This document shows positions 35,774 through 43,574 of a DNA stretch of 64,000 nt, one piece after another. This DNA is from Microbacterium sp. Leaf288 (GTDB lineage: Bacteria; Actinomycetota; Actinomycetes; Actinomycetales; Microbacteriaceae). Numbering within the stretch: position 1 is the first letter of the stretch; every line of letters begins with the position of its first letter. The position numbers and the translations under genes are program-made. The stretch covers positions 372,345 to 436,344 of the forward strand of contig NZ_LMNI01000012.1 of assembly GCF_001422925.1 (NCBI RefSeq), in the 5' to 3' direction. A model generated the notes under the pieces. It ran no database searches. It was not told the origin of the DNA and saw nothing but the letters and a program-made list of their open reading frames with translations.

Positions 35774-35850
35774 ACGCCCAGTCAACCACGCGCAGTCGAT
35801 GCCGAGGCGGTCTGCCGCGGCCCGGGGCTGCAGCATCCGGTGCCACCCGG

Positions 35851-35920
35851 TTCTGGGGCGCATGGGAAGCGTTCGGGGCGCACGGCGCACGCCCCGAACG
35901 TTCGTGGCGCGCCCCAAACC
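35851..35920. repeat. Nested GGGGCGC palindrome, copy D, in the mtlR-PTS divergent region
   Basis: Inner arms CGTTCGGGGCG (35870-35880) and CGCCCCGAACG (35890-35900) are perfect. Outer arms begin TTCTGGGGCGCA (35851) and end GCGCCCCAAACC (35920). A GCAGCATCCGG word at 35829 lies just outside. This copy is unusual in lying in a promoter region rather than behind gene ends. Confidence 0.85.
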
Positions 35921-36042
35921 CCGAGCGAGAACAGGGACGCCGACCGGGTGCCGCCACACGGCGTTTCCGCCCCTGCGGAAGAAGGAGTGGTTGTGCCGCT
36001 CCCAGCGTTCTCACAAGAATGGCCAGAAGAGGAGGCGGATCG

Positions 36043-36396
36043 ATGAGGATCCTGGTGGTCTGCGGAGCGGGTGCCTCGAGCACCTTCGTCGCTCAGCGTG
36101 TGCGTCACGCGGCCCACGCAGAGGGACTCGACTATTCCGCCTTCGCCGGCACCGAGCAGTCGCTTCCGATCGATCTCGATGCCGCCGACGTCGTCCTCGT
36201 GGGTCCGCACCTGGTCCATGCGCTCGAGCGCATCGAACGGGATGCCGCCGCGCGAGGCACGACGGTGGTGCTGCTGCCGTCCGACATCTTCGGAGACCGG
36301 GACGGCACGCGGACACTCGCGCTGGTCCGCGCCGCGATCGGGAGCCCCGGGGGGCCGCTCCCGGCCGCGGATGCGGCGCCGCCACTGCAGGACTGA
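36043..36396 (+). CDS. Lone PTS IIB protein of the lactose/cellobiose type
   Basis: This 117-residue cytosolic protein starts MRILVVCGAGASSTFVAQ; Cys7 in the CGAGASST loop is the phosphocysteine signature of Lac-family IIB. DVVLVGPHL and a final TVVLLPSDIFG follow. Ribosome site GGAGG at 36031-36035 is seven bases from ATG 36043. No matching Lac-type IIA or IIC is present; the transporter in this operon is the mannitol type with its own IIB. It may serve a transporter elsewhere or signal to MtlR. It is the first gene of the IIB-HPr-EI-mtlA-mtlF-mtlD series. Confidence 0.83.
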   Translation: MRILVVCGAGASSTFVAQRVRHAAHAEGLDYSAFAGTEQSLPIDLDAADVVLVGPHLVHALERIERDAAARGTTVVLLPSDIFGDRDGTRTLALVRAAIGSPGGPLPAADAAPPLQD

Positions 36397-36438
36397 ACAA
36401 CACCGCGACGAACCAGGAACAGACAGAGAGGTCACGAC

Positions 36439-36717
36439 ATGCCACCCATCTCACGCACCGTCCGGATCGGATCGGCGCACGGTCTGCACGCGCGTCCGGC
36501 GAAGCTGTTCGCGCAGGCGGCGAAGGATGCCGGCATCCCGATCACGATCGCCAAAGACGCGGGGAGCCCCGTCAACGCGGCGAGCATCCTCGGCGTGATC
36601 GCGCTCGGGATCGAGCAGGGCGACTACGTGACCCTCACGGCAGACGGCGACGGGGCGGAGTCGACCCTCGACACGCTCGCGGAACTGCTCACCACCGACC
36701 ACGACGCGGAGGCCTGA
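36439..36717 (+). CDS. ptsH: Phosphocarrier protein HPr
   Basis: HPr carries phosphate from enzyme I to IIA domains. The 92-residue protein has the phospho-histidine in SAHGLHARPA (His17) and Ser49 in NAASILGVIALG, the site phosphorylated by HPr kinase in Firmicutes. Actinobacteria often lack that kinase, so regulation by Ser phosphorylation is not implied. It lies between the IIB gene and ptsI, three bases before the ptsI start, so EI and HPr should be co-translated. AGAGAGG at 36425-36431 is its ribosome site. Confidence 0.95.
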   Translation: MPPISRTVRIGSAHGLHARPAKLFAQAAKDAGIPITIAKDAGSPVNAASILGVIALGIEQGDYVTLTADGDGAESTLDTLAELLTTDHDAEA

Positions 36718-36720
36718 ACC

Positions 36721-38467
36721 ATGACTGAACTGCGGGGTGTGGGAATCGGACTGGGCGTCGCCCAGGGGCCCGTCGCGCGCATGGCGGAGCCGGCGCCGGC
36801 GCCGTCGGACGCGCCGAGCACGATCAGCGCCGACGAGGAGAAGGCGCGGGTGACGGATGCCGTCGCCGCCGTCGCGCGCGAGCTCGAGGCCCGTGGGGCG
36901 CAGGCCGGCGGAGCCGCGCAGGAGGTGCTCGAGGCGCAGGCCATGATGGCCGAGGACCCGACCCTCGCTGACGAGATCGGCACGCGGCTGGCGCAGGGCA
37001 AGACCGGCGAGTTCGCGGTGTACGACGCGTTCGCGTCGTTCCGCGATCAGCTCACGGCGATGGGCGGCTACCTCGGCGAGCGCGCCGCCGACCTCGACGA
37101 CGTCGCACAGCGGGTGATCGCCCGCCTCCGCGGCGTACCGGCTCCGGGGGTGCCGGATCCGGGGCATCCGTTCGTCCTCGTCGCGAAGGATCTCGCGCCG
37201 GCCGACACGGCGCTCCTTGACCTCGACAAGGTGCTCGCGCTCGTGACGACCGAGGGCGGTCCGACCTCGCACACCGCGATCCTCGCGCGCGAGAAGTCCA
37301 TCGTCGCGATCGTGGGCGCGACGTCGGCGACCGGTCTGCGCGAGGGCGAGACGGTGATCGTGGATGCCGCCGCCGGCGTCGTGACGACCGACCCCACCGC
37401 CGACGAGCTCGAACGGGCGCAGAACCGCGCGGACGCACGCGCGTCCGCGGCATCCGCCCCGATCACCGACGGCGCGCTCGCCGACGGCACCGCGGTGCCG
37501 CTGCTGGCGAACCTCGGCAACCCCGACGGCGCCGTCGACGCCGTCGCGCTGGGCGCCGAGGGCGTGGGCCTGTTCCGCACCGAGTTCCTGTTCCTGAGCT
37601 CCAACCAGGCGCCCACGGTCGAGCAGCAGCGCGAGGCGTACACGAAGCTCCTCGCGGCGTTCCCCGGCAAGAAGGTCGTCGTGCGCGTGCTCGACGCCGG
37701 TGCCGACAAGCCGCTCGCGTTCCTGAACGACGCACACGAGGAGAATCCGGCGCTCGGGCTCCGAGGCATCCGTGCGCTCCGCGCCAGCGAGGACATCCTG
37801 CGCGAACAGCTCACCGCCCTCGCCGAAGCGGATGCCGCCACCGACGCCGACCTGTGGGTCATGGCCCCTATGGTCGCCACGGTCGAGGAGACGACCTACT
37901 TCACAGACCTCGCGCGCGACTACGGCATCAAGACCGCCGGCGTCATGGTGGAGGTGCCCTCGTCGGCGCTCCTCGCCGACCGCATCCTGGTGGACGCGGA
38001 CTTCGCCTCCATCGGCACCAACGACCTCACGCAGTACACGCTCGCCGCAGACCGGCTCCTCGGATCGGTCCCGCATCCTGGTGGACGCGGACTTCGCCTC
38101 CATCGGCACCAACGACCTCACGCAGTACACGCTCGCCGCAGACCGGCTCCTCGGATCGGTCGCGTCGTTCCAGGATCCGTGGCACCCTGCGGTGCTGCGC
38201 CTGATCCGCGAAGTCGGCGACGCCGGCCGCGCGAACGGCAAGCCGGTGGGCATCTGCGGTGAGGCGGCGGCAGATCCCCTGCTCGCCGTCGTGCTCGTGG
38301 GCCTCGGCGCCACGAGCCTGTCCATGGCACCCACAGCCCTCGCCGACGTGCGCGCCACCCTTCTCCAGCACACCATCGCCGAGGCACGCGACATCGCCAC
38401 GGCCGCCCTCGCCGCGAACGACGCGGCATCCGCCCGGTCCGCCGCCCAGCAGGCGGCCGCCCGATAG
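36721..38467 (+). pseudogene. ptsI: Enzyme I of the PTS (ptsI), frame broken by a perfect 91-bp tandem duplication
   Basis: Enzyme I takes phosphate from PEP and passes it to HPr. The first frame (36721-38262) reads correctly to residue 450, with the phospho-histidine His184 in [20 protein letters not shown] and VMVEVPSSA. It then continues into 63 unrelated Arg/Pro-rich residues. The true C-terminus ([14 protein letters not shown], then [10 protein letters not shown] with the catalytic Cys) lies in the next frame to 38467. Cause: 37980-38070 is repeated exactly at 38071-38161. Removing one copy gives 1656 bases, 552 codons, 551 residues, a normal EI. As printed the protein lacks the PEP-site cysteine. 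It could be a recent mutation, a reversible switch or an assembly error; intact neighbours argue that EI is needed. Confidence 0.9.
37980..38161. repeat. Perfect 91-bp tandem duplication inside ptsI
   Basis: Copy 1 is 37980-38070, copy 2 is 38071-38161, identical at all positions I compared. The unit begins CCGCATCCTGGTGGACGC and encodes the EI signature [18 protein letters not shown]. Since 91 is not a multiple of three it shifts the frame by one. Confidence 0.97.
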
Positions 38468-38512
38468 GTCGCCCCGGCGGCCGGGACACCCATACACAAG
38501 GGAGACAGCAAA

Positions 38513-40069
38513 ATGACAACGGCGTCAGTGCCCGCCACGGGCACCAGCAAGGCGCGAGTCGGAGTCCAGCGCTTCGGCACGTTCCTGTCCGGCATGATCA
38601 TGCCGAACATCCCCGCGCTCATCGCGTGGGGCATCTTCACCGCGTTCTTCATCGCGGTCGGGTGGACCCCGGTGCCGGCGCTCGCGACGCTGGTGGGGCC
38701 CTTCATCCACTATCTGCTGCCGATCCTGATCGCGTACACGGGCGGCAGCATCATCTACGGTGTGCGCGGCGGAGTGGTGGCCTCGATCGGCACGTTCGGC
38801 GCGATCGCGGGGTCGGACTACCTGATCGCGCAGATCAACGCCGACCTGCCGGCCGACAACCAGCTCGGCCAGGTGCACATGTTCATCGGCGCGATGATCA
38901 TGGCCCCGATCTGCGCCTACTCCATGAGATGGCTGGACAGCCTGTGGGAGGGCAAGATCAAGGCGGGCTTCGAGATGCTCGTGAACATGTTCTCGGCGGG
39001 CATCTGGGGCTTCGTCCTCGCGATCATCGGCTTCTACCCGATCGCGTGGGTCGTCAACGGCATCATGCAGGCGCTCAGCGCGGCCGTGGACTGGCTGGTC
39101 GGCTACAACCTGCTTCCCCTGACGAGCATCATCATCGAGCCGGCGAAGGTGTTCTTCCTCAACAACGCCATCAACCACGGCGTGCTGACGCCGCTCGGCA
39201 TCCAGGAGTCCGCCGACACCGGTTCGTCGATCCTGTTCCTCCTCGAGGCCAACCCGGGCCCCGGTGTGGGTCTTCTGCTCGCGTTCACGTTCTTCGGCAT
39301 CGGCGCCGCGCGCGCCTCCGCCCCGGGCGCCGCAGTGATCCAGTTCTTCGGCGGCATCCACGAGGTGTACTTCCCGTACGCGCTCATGAAGCCGATGCTG
39401 ATCCTCGCGCTGATCGCGGGCGGCATGACCGGCGTCACGACGAACATGCTCCTCGGGGGCGCCCTGAGAGCACCCGCGGCACCAGGCAGCATCTTCGCGG
39501 TGGTCGCCCAAGTCGCGAACAACTCGTACGTCGCGGTCCTGCTCTCGGTGGTGCTGGCCGCCACCGTGACGTTCCTCATCTCGTGGGTCATCCTGCGCGC
39601 CTCGCGCAAGCGCGACCTCGAGGCGATGGCGGCGACCGACGACGCGTTCGGCGCGGCGATCACGCAGACCGCGGCGGCCAAGGGCAAGTCGTCGGCAGCA
39701 CTGGACGGCCTGCGCAGCGGCGCTGCGACCAGCGCCGACGGCGGCATCGAGCCGGCCACCATGACCGAGCGCGAGATCAAGAACATCGTGTTCGCGTGCG
39801 ACGCGGGCATGGGCTCGTCGGCCATGGGCGCGAGCGTCCTGCGCAACAAGATCAAGAAGGCGGGCATCGAGGACGTCACGGTCACCAACAAGGCGATCGC
39901 GGCCCTGGACGCGTCGGCGGATCTCGTGATCACGCAGAACCAGCTCACCGACCGGGCGCGGCAGAAGACGCCGAACTCGGTGCACGTGTCGGTCGACAAC
40001 TTCATGAACTCGCCGCGCTACGACGAGGTCGTGGACCTCGTCCGCGCCCAGCACGAGGATGGTGCGTAG
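38513..40069 (+). CDS. mtlA: PTS mannitol transporter, IICB components
   Basis: This 518-residue membrane protein imports and phosphorylates mannitol. The IIC part (1-345) begins VQRFGTFLSGMIMPNIPALIAWG and has YTGGSIIYGVRGGVVAS, LFLLEANPGPGVGLLLA and QFFGGIHEVYFPYALMKP, with the GIHE motif that binds sugar. The IIB domain (about 420-518) has phosphocysteine in VFACDAGMGSSAMGA. The IIA part found fused in E. coli MtlA is separate here (mtlF). AAGGGAG precedes ATG 38513 with good spacing. Activity depends on a working EI, whose gene just upstream is frame-broken. Confidence 0.95.
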   Translation: MTTASVPATGTSKARVGVQRFGTFLSGMIMPNIPALIAWGIFTAFFIAVGWTPVPALATLVGPFIHYLLPILIAYTGGSIIYGVRGGVVASIGTFGAIAGSDYLIAQINADLPADNQLGQVHMFIGAMIMAPICAYSMRWLDSLWEGKIKAGFEMLVNMFSAGIWGFVLAIIGFYPIAWVVNGIMQALSAAVDWLVGYNLLPLTSIIIEPAKVFFLNNAINHGVLTPLGIQESADTGSSILFLLEANPGPGVGLLLAFTFFGIGAARASAPGAAVIQFFGGIHEVYFPYALMKPMLILALIAGGMTGVTTNMLLGGALRAPAAPGSIFAVVAQVANNSYVAVLLSVVLAATVTFLISWVILRASRKRDLEAMAATDDAFGAAITQTAAAKGKSSAALDGLRSGAATSADGGIEPATMTEREIKNIVFACDAGMGSSAMGASVLRNKIKKAGIEDVTVTNKAIAALDASADLVITQNQLTDRARQKTPNSVHVSVDNFMNSPRYDEVVDLVRAQHEDGA

Positions 40070-40078
40070 CTGAGACCG

Positions 40079-40117
40079 CGGTGGGGCCGGGCGGGCGAGA
40101 AGCCCCCGGCCCCACCG
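40079..40117 (+). terminator. 13-bp hairpin between mtlA and mtlF
   Basis: CGGTGGGGCCGGG (40079-40091) pairs with CCCGGCCCCACCG (40105-40117). There is no T run, so it more likely reduces read-through or protects the mtlA message than ends all transcription. Confidence 0.5.
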
Positions 40118-40220
40118 CCCTCGGCACGGCCGCGCCCCGCTGCTCCATACTGGCGGCGGGTCGCGGCATCCGTATCTCCTCCGACGACATCTGCAGACGA
40201 ACGACGAGAAAGGCGAGAAC

Positions 40221-40658
40221 ATGGCACGCGAGGTCCTGAGCATCGGGCAGGTGCGCATCCACTCCGGGAGCGCGACACGCGACGAGGCGATGCGGGAGGC
40301 GGCCGACATCCTCCAGTCGGCGGGCGCGGTCACCGGCGCCTACTACGACGCGATGCTCCAGCGCGAGCAGACCGTGTCGACGTACATGGGCAACGAGCTC
40401 GCGATCCCCCACGGCACCAATGAGACCAAGGGCGAGATCCTCGAATCGGCGCTGTCGGTCGTGCGCTACGACGGCGGCGTGGACTGGGACGGCAACCCGG
40501 TGACGTTCGTGGTCGGCATCGCGGGCAAGGGCGACGAGCACCTCGAGATCCTGTCGCAGATCGCGATCCTGTTCTCGGACGAGGACGAGGTCGAACGCCT
40601 CAAGACCGCCCAGACGCCGGAGGAGCTGTTCGGCCTGGTGTCGGCGGCGGGCGTGTGA
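40221..40658 (+). CDS. mtlF: PTS mannitol IIA component
   Basis: This 145-residue protein has the phospho-histidine in NELAIPHGTNE, a close match to mannitol-type IIA. REQTVSTYMGNELAIPHG and VVGIAGKGDEHLEILSQIA are family blocks. It passes phosphate from HPr to the IIB domain of MtlA. A purine-rich GAAAGGCGAG lies before ATG 40221. Its TGA shares a base with the mtlD ATG (TGATG). Confidence 0.94.
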   Translation: MAREVLSIGQVRIHSGSATRDEAMREAADILQSAGAVTGAYYDAMLQREQTVSTYMGNELAIPHGTNETKGEILESALSVVRYDGGVDWDGNPVTFVVGIAGKGDEHLEILSQIAILFSDEDEVERLKTAQTPEELFGLVSAAGV

Positions 40659-41809
40659 TGAAGGCCGTCCACTTCGGGGCCGGCAACATCGGGCGAGGGT
40701 TCGTCGGGCTGCTCCTGCACGAGGGCGGGTACGACCTCGTCTTCTCGGACGTCGCCGCCCCGCTGGTCGACGCGATCAACCTCGTGTCCCGCTACACGGT
40801 GCACGAGGTGGGCGAGGGCGGTCGCGACACGGTGGTGACGGGGTTCACGGCCATCAACAGCGCGGAGCACCCCGACAAGGTGATCGATGAGATCGCCGGA
40901 GCCAACGTCGTCACGACGGCCGTGGGGCCGACGATCCTGAAGTTCGTCGCGCCGCACATCGTCGCCGGGCTCGCGCTGCGGGACCCGTCGAGCCCCCCGC
41001 TGCAGATCATGGCGTGCGAGAACGCGATCAACGCCACCGACCTGCTGCGAGACCAGATCAAGGCCCTCGCCGGCGACGCATGGGACGCGCTCTCGTCGCG
41101 GGCCGTGTTCGCCAACACCGCCGTCGACCGCATCGTGCCGGCCCAGCCGGAGGGCGCGGGCGTCGACGTCACCGTCGAGCCGTTCTTCGAGTGGGCGATC
41201 GAGCGACCGCCGTTCGGCGACGACCCGCCTGACATCCCCGGCGCGCACTTCGTCGACGACCTCGCGCCGTACATCGAGCGAAAGCTGTTCACGGTGAACA
41301 CCGGGCACGCGGCCACGGCCTACTTCGGCGCGCAGTCCGGGGTCGAGGGGATCGCCGGAGCACTGGCCGACCCGGCGATCGCGTCGCGGGTCGAGGCTGC
41401 GCTCGAAGAGACATCGGCGCTGCTGGAAGCGAAGCACGGGCTCGACGCGGCCTCGCTGGCGGACTACCGCGCGACGATCCTCGGCCGGTTCCGCAACAGG
41501 GCGCTCCCCGACACGGTGTGGCGCGTCGGCCGTCAGCCGCTGCGCAAGCTCTCGCGCCACGAGAGGTTCGTGGGGCCGGCGGCGGAGGCCGCCGAGCGCG
41601 GGCTCGGCGTCGACGCCCTGGTCGCGGCGATGGGTGCGGCGCTCGCATTCGACGACCCCGAGGACGCCCAGTCGGTGGACCTGCAGCGGATGCTGCGGGA
41701 ACAGGATGCCGCGTCCTTCACCGAGTCGGTCACGGGCCTCGAGCCGCAGCATCCACTCTTCCCGAAGGTCGAGGCGATCGTGGCAGCCCGGCAGGCGGAG
41801 CTCGGGTGA
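40658..41809 (+). CDS. mtlD: Mannitol-1-phosphate 5-dehydrogenase
   Basis: MtlD oxidises mannitol-1-phosphate to fructose-6-phosphate with NAD+. The 383-residue protein opens MKAVHFGAGNIGRGFVG (NAD motif) and has ACENAINATDLL, VFANTAVDRIVP and KLFTVNTGHA with the catalytic Lys, typical of long-chain polyol dehydrogenases. A GTG three bases earlier is possible, but ATG 40658 couples to the mtlF stop. It is the last gene of the mannitol operon and is followed by a GGGGCGC palindrome. Confidence 0.95.
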   Translation: MKAVHFGAGNIGRGFVGLLLHEGGYDLVFSDVAAPLVDAINLVSRYTVHEVGEGGRDTVVTGFTAINSAEHPDKVIDEIAGANVVTTAVGPTILKFVAPHIVAGLALRDPSSPPLQIMACENAINATDLLRDQIKALAGDAWDALSSRAVFANTAVDRIVPAQPEGAGVDVTVEPFFEWAIERPPFGDDPPDIPGAHFVDDLAPYIERKLFTVNTGHAATAYFGAQSGVEGIAGALADPAIASRVEAALEETSALLEAKHGLDAASLADYRATILGRFRNRALPDTVWRVGRQPLRKLSRHERFVGPAAEAAERGLGVDALVAAMGAALAFDDPEDAQSVDLQRMLREQDAASFTESVTGLEPQHPLFPKVEAIVAARQAELG

Positions 41810-41813
41810 CTTT

Positions 41814-41888
41814 CGGGGTTCGGGGCGCGCCGCGATCGTTCGGGGCGCGACGCGCGCGCCCCGAACGCGCGTCGTGCACCCCGAACCC
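41814..41888. repeat. Nested GGGGCGC palindrome, copy E
   Basis: The inner arms CGTTCGGGGCGCG (41837-41849) and CGCGCCCCGAACG (41855-41867) are perfect 13-mers. Outer arms GGGGTTCGGGGCG (41815) and CACCCCGAACCC (near 41888) enclose them. It begins a few bases after the mtlD stop and could end that transcript. Confidence 0.85.
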
Positions 41889-41910
41889 GCGATGATCGGC
41901 GGCGACCGCG

Positions 41911-41916
41911 TACGCT
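41911..41916 (+). promoter_or_regulatory. -10 box for a leaderless hydrolase mRNA
   Basis: TACGCT followed by GAGTCG and GTG 41923. Confidence 0.55.
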
Positions 41917-41922
41917 GAGTCG

Positions 41923-42729
41923 GTGACTCAGCCCGGCCCTGATCCCGAGACTTCGCCCGAAACCACTCCCGAGGCCACGGCCAAGCCCCGCCGGCGCGGG
42001 TTGCGGGTCCTGTGGTGGATCCTCGGCTCGATCGGGGCGCTCATCGTGCTCGCCGTGGTCGGCATCCTCATCTGGAGCCAGGTGGGCGTCATGGGCGCCG
42101 AGGCGGATCCGCTCGCGGAGGTCAAGGCCGACCCCGGCATCGAGATCACCGACACCGACGCGGGCATCGTGCTCTCCCCCACCGGCGAGTCCGCCGACGT
42201 GGGACTGGTGTACATCCCGGGGGCGAAGGTCGACCCGTGGGCGTACGCGTACAAGGTCTCGGGCCTCGTGGCCGAGGACGGCGTCACCGTCGTCATCACC
42301 AAGCCGTGGCTCAACCTCGCGTTCTTCGATGTCAGGCCGCTCTCGACGTTCACCGGTCTCGCGCCCGATGTCGACACCTGGCTGGTGGGCGGGCACTCGC
42401 TCGGCGGCGTGCGGGCGTGCCAGCTCGCGACGGATGCCGACGGCCTGGCCCTGTTCGGCTCCTACTGCTCGAACGACCTGTCGGAGTCGGGTCTGCCGGT
42501 GATCAGCGTCTCCGGCAGCGAGGACGGGCTCTCGACGCCGGAGAAGATCGCGGACGCGCGCCACCTGCTGCCCGAAGACGCCGAGATGCACGAGATCGAG
42601 GGCGCGAGCCACTCCTCGTTCGGCGACTACGGCCTGCAGGCCGGCGACAACACCCCGACGATCTCCGACGAGGACATGCGCGACCAGCTCACCGAGCTCG
42701 TCGGAGCCTTCGCGCTCGCGCAGAGCTGA
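41923..42729 (+). CDS. Membrane-anchored alpha/beta hydrolase
   Basis: This 268-residue protein has a proline-rich cytosolic tail, a basic RRRGLR patch and one transmembrane helix (about 29-51). An outward alpha/beta hydrolase domain follows. The nucleophile elbow is VGGHSLGGVRA; late acidic and His candidates are SGSEDGLSTPE and IEGASHSSFGDYG. The final GDYGLQAGDNTPTIS block is seen in a group of actinobacterial hydrolases of unknown substrate. A leaderless promoter precedes GTG 41923 and the exporter gene follows three bases after its stop, so the two are likely co-transcribed. Confidence 0.82.
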   Translation: MTQPGPDPETSPETTPEATAKPRRRGLRVLWWILGSIGALIVLAVVGILIWSQVGVMGAEADPLAEVKADPGIEITDTDAGIVLSPTGESADVGLVYIPGAKVDPWAYAYKVSGLVAEDGVTVVITKPWLNLAFFDVRPLSTFTGLAPDVDTWLVGGHSLGGVRACQLATDADGLALFGSYCSNDLSESGLPVISVSGSEDGLSTPEKIADARHLLPEDAEMHEIEGASHSSFGDYGLQAGDNTPTISDEDMRDQLTELVGAFALAQS

Positions 42730-42732
42730 GCT

Positions 42733-43461
42733 GTGGCTCTCACCCTGGTGCTCGCGGCGATCGCGGCCTTCGTCGCGGCGGTGATCCAGCGCATCACCGG
42801 ACTCGGGTTCGTGCTCGTGCTCGTGGGGCCGATCGTTCTGCTCTACGGACCGGTCGAAGGGGTCACGATCGCCGTGCTGCTCGCCCTCGTGGCTGCGTGC
42901 ACCGCGGTACCGTTCGTCTGGAAGCACGTCGAGTGGCGGCGCACCTGGTGGCTCATCTGGCCGGGCCTCATCGCCTCGCCGTTCGGCGTGCTGCTGGTGC
43001 ACCTGCTGCCCGAGGCCGCGCTTTTGCTGCTGATCGCGGCGATGGCGTACTTCGCGCTCGTGGCGAGTCACATCCCCGCACTCTCGGCATCGCTGTCAGG
43101 TCGCACCGGCGCGATCGTCGCGGGGTCGGCCGCCGGCTTCATGAACGCCGCGAGCGGTCTGTCCGGCCCCGCACTGGCCGCGTACGCGGTCGGCGACAAG
43201 TGGCCGCAGCGCCGTTTCGCGGCCAGCGTGCAGGTGATCTTCCTGGCGTTCGGCATCGCGTCCGTGGCGCTGCGCGGGCTTCCGACCTCGCCGGTCGAAG
43301 ACGTCGGCACCCTCGTGGTCGCGACGATCGCCGGCATCGCGATCGGCACGATCCTCTCGCGCAACGTGTCGCCGCGGATCGCCCGGGCGGCGATGCTCGC
43401 CATCGCGTGGGCCGGTGCGACAGTGGTGCTGGTGCGGGGCGTCCTGGCAGTCTTCGTGTGA
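42733..43461 (+). CDS. TauE/SafE family anion exporter
   Basis: This 242-residue membrane protein has about seven to eight helices in two related halves. The first half has AAVIQRITGLGFVLVLVGPIVLLYGP, the second AGSAAGFMNAASGLSGPALAAYAV; these glycine-rich loops are the TauE/SafE signature. Such proteins are linked to export of sulfite, sulfoacetate and other small anions; the cargo here is not known. GTG 42733 starts three bases after the hydrolase stop. AT-richer sequence follows it, where the monooxygenase promoter (TAGGGT at 43498) may lie. Confidence 0.85.
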   Translation: MALTLVLAAIAAFVAAVIQRITGLGFVLVLVGPIVLLYGPVEGVTIAVLLALVAACTAVPFVWKHVEWRRTWWLIWPGLIASPFGVLLVHLLPEAALLLLIAAMAYFALVASHIPALSASLSGRTGAIVAGSAAGFMNAASGLSGPALAAYAVGDKWPQRRFAASVQVIFLAFGIASVALRGLPTSPVEDVGTLVVATIAGIAIGTILSRNVSPRIARAAMLAIAWAGATVVLVRGVLAVFV

Positions 43462-43574
43462 GGCGACGCGGGATTTCGGTTAATTCCGACTAACGCTTAG
43501 GGTTGCTCTCGAAACTGGGGTCGGCACCGTCGCGCCGACGACACGACGACGTGTGGAGACGGAATGAAGGACGC

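Noticed and set aside
37980..38161. Programmed ribosomal frameshift in ptsI
   Set aside because: No slippery site or pseudoknot is needed to explain the break. A shift would still leave about 30 duplicated residues in the active site, and the exact tandem copy accounts for it fully.
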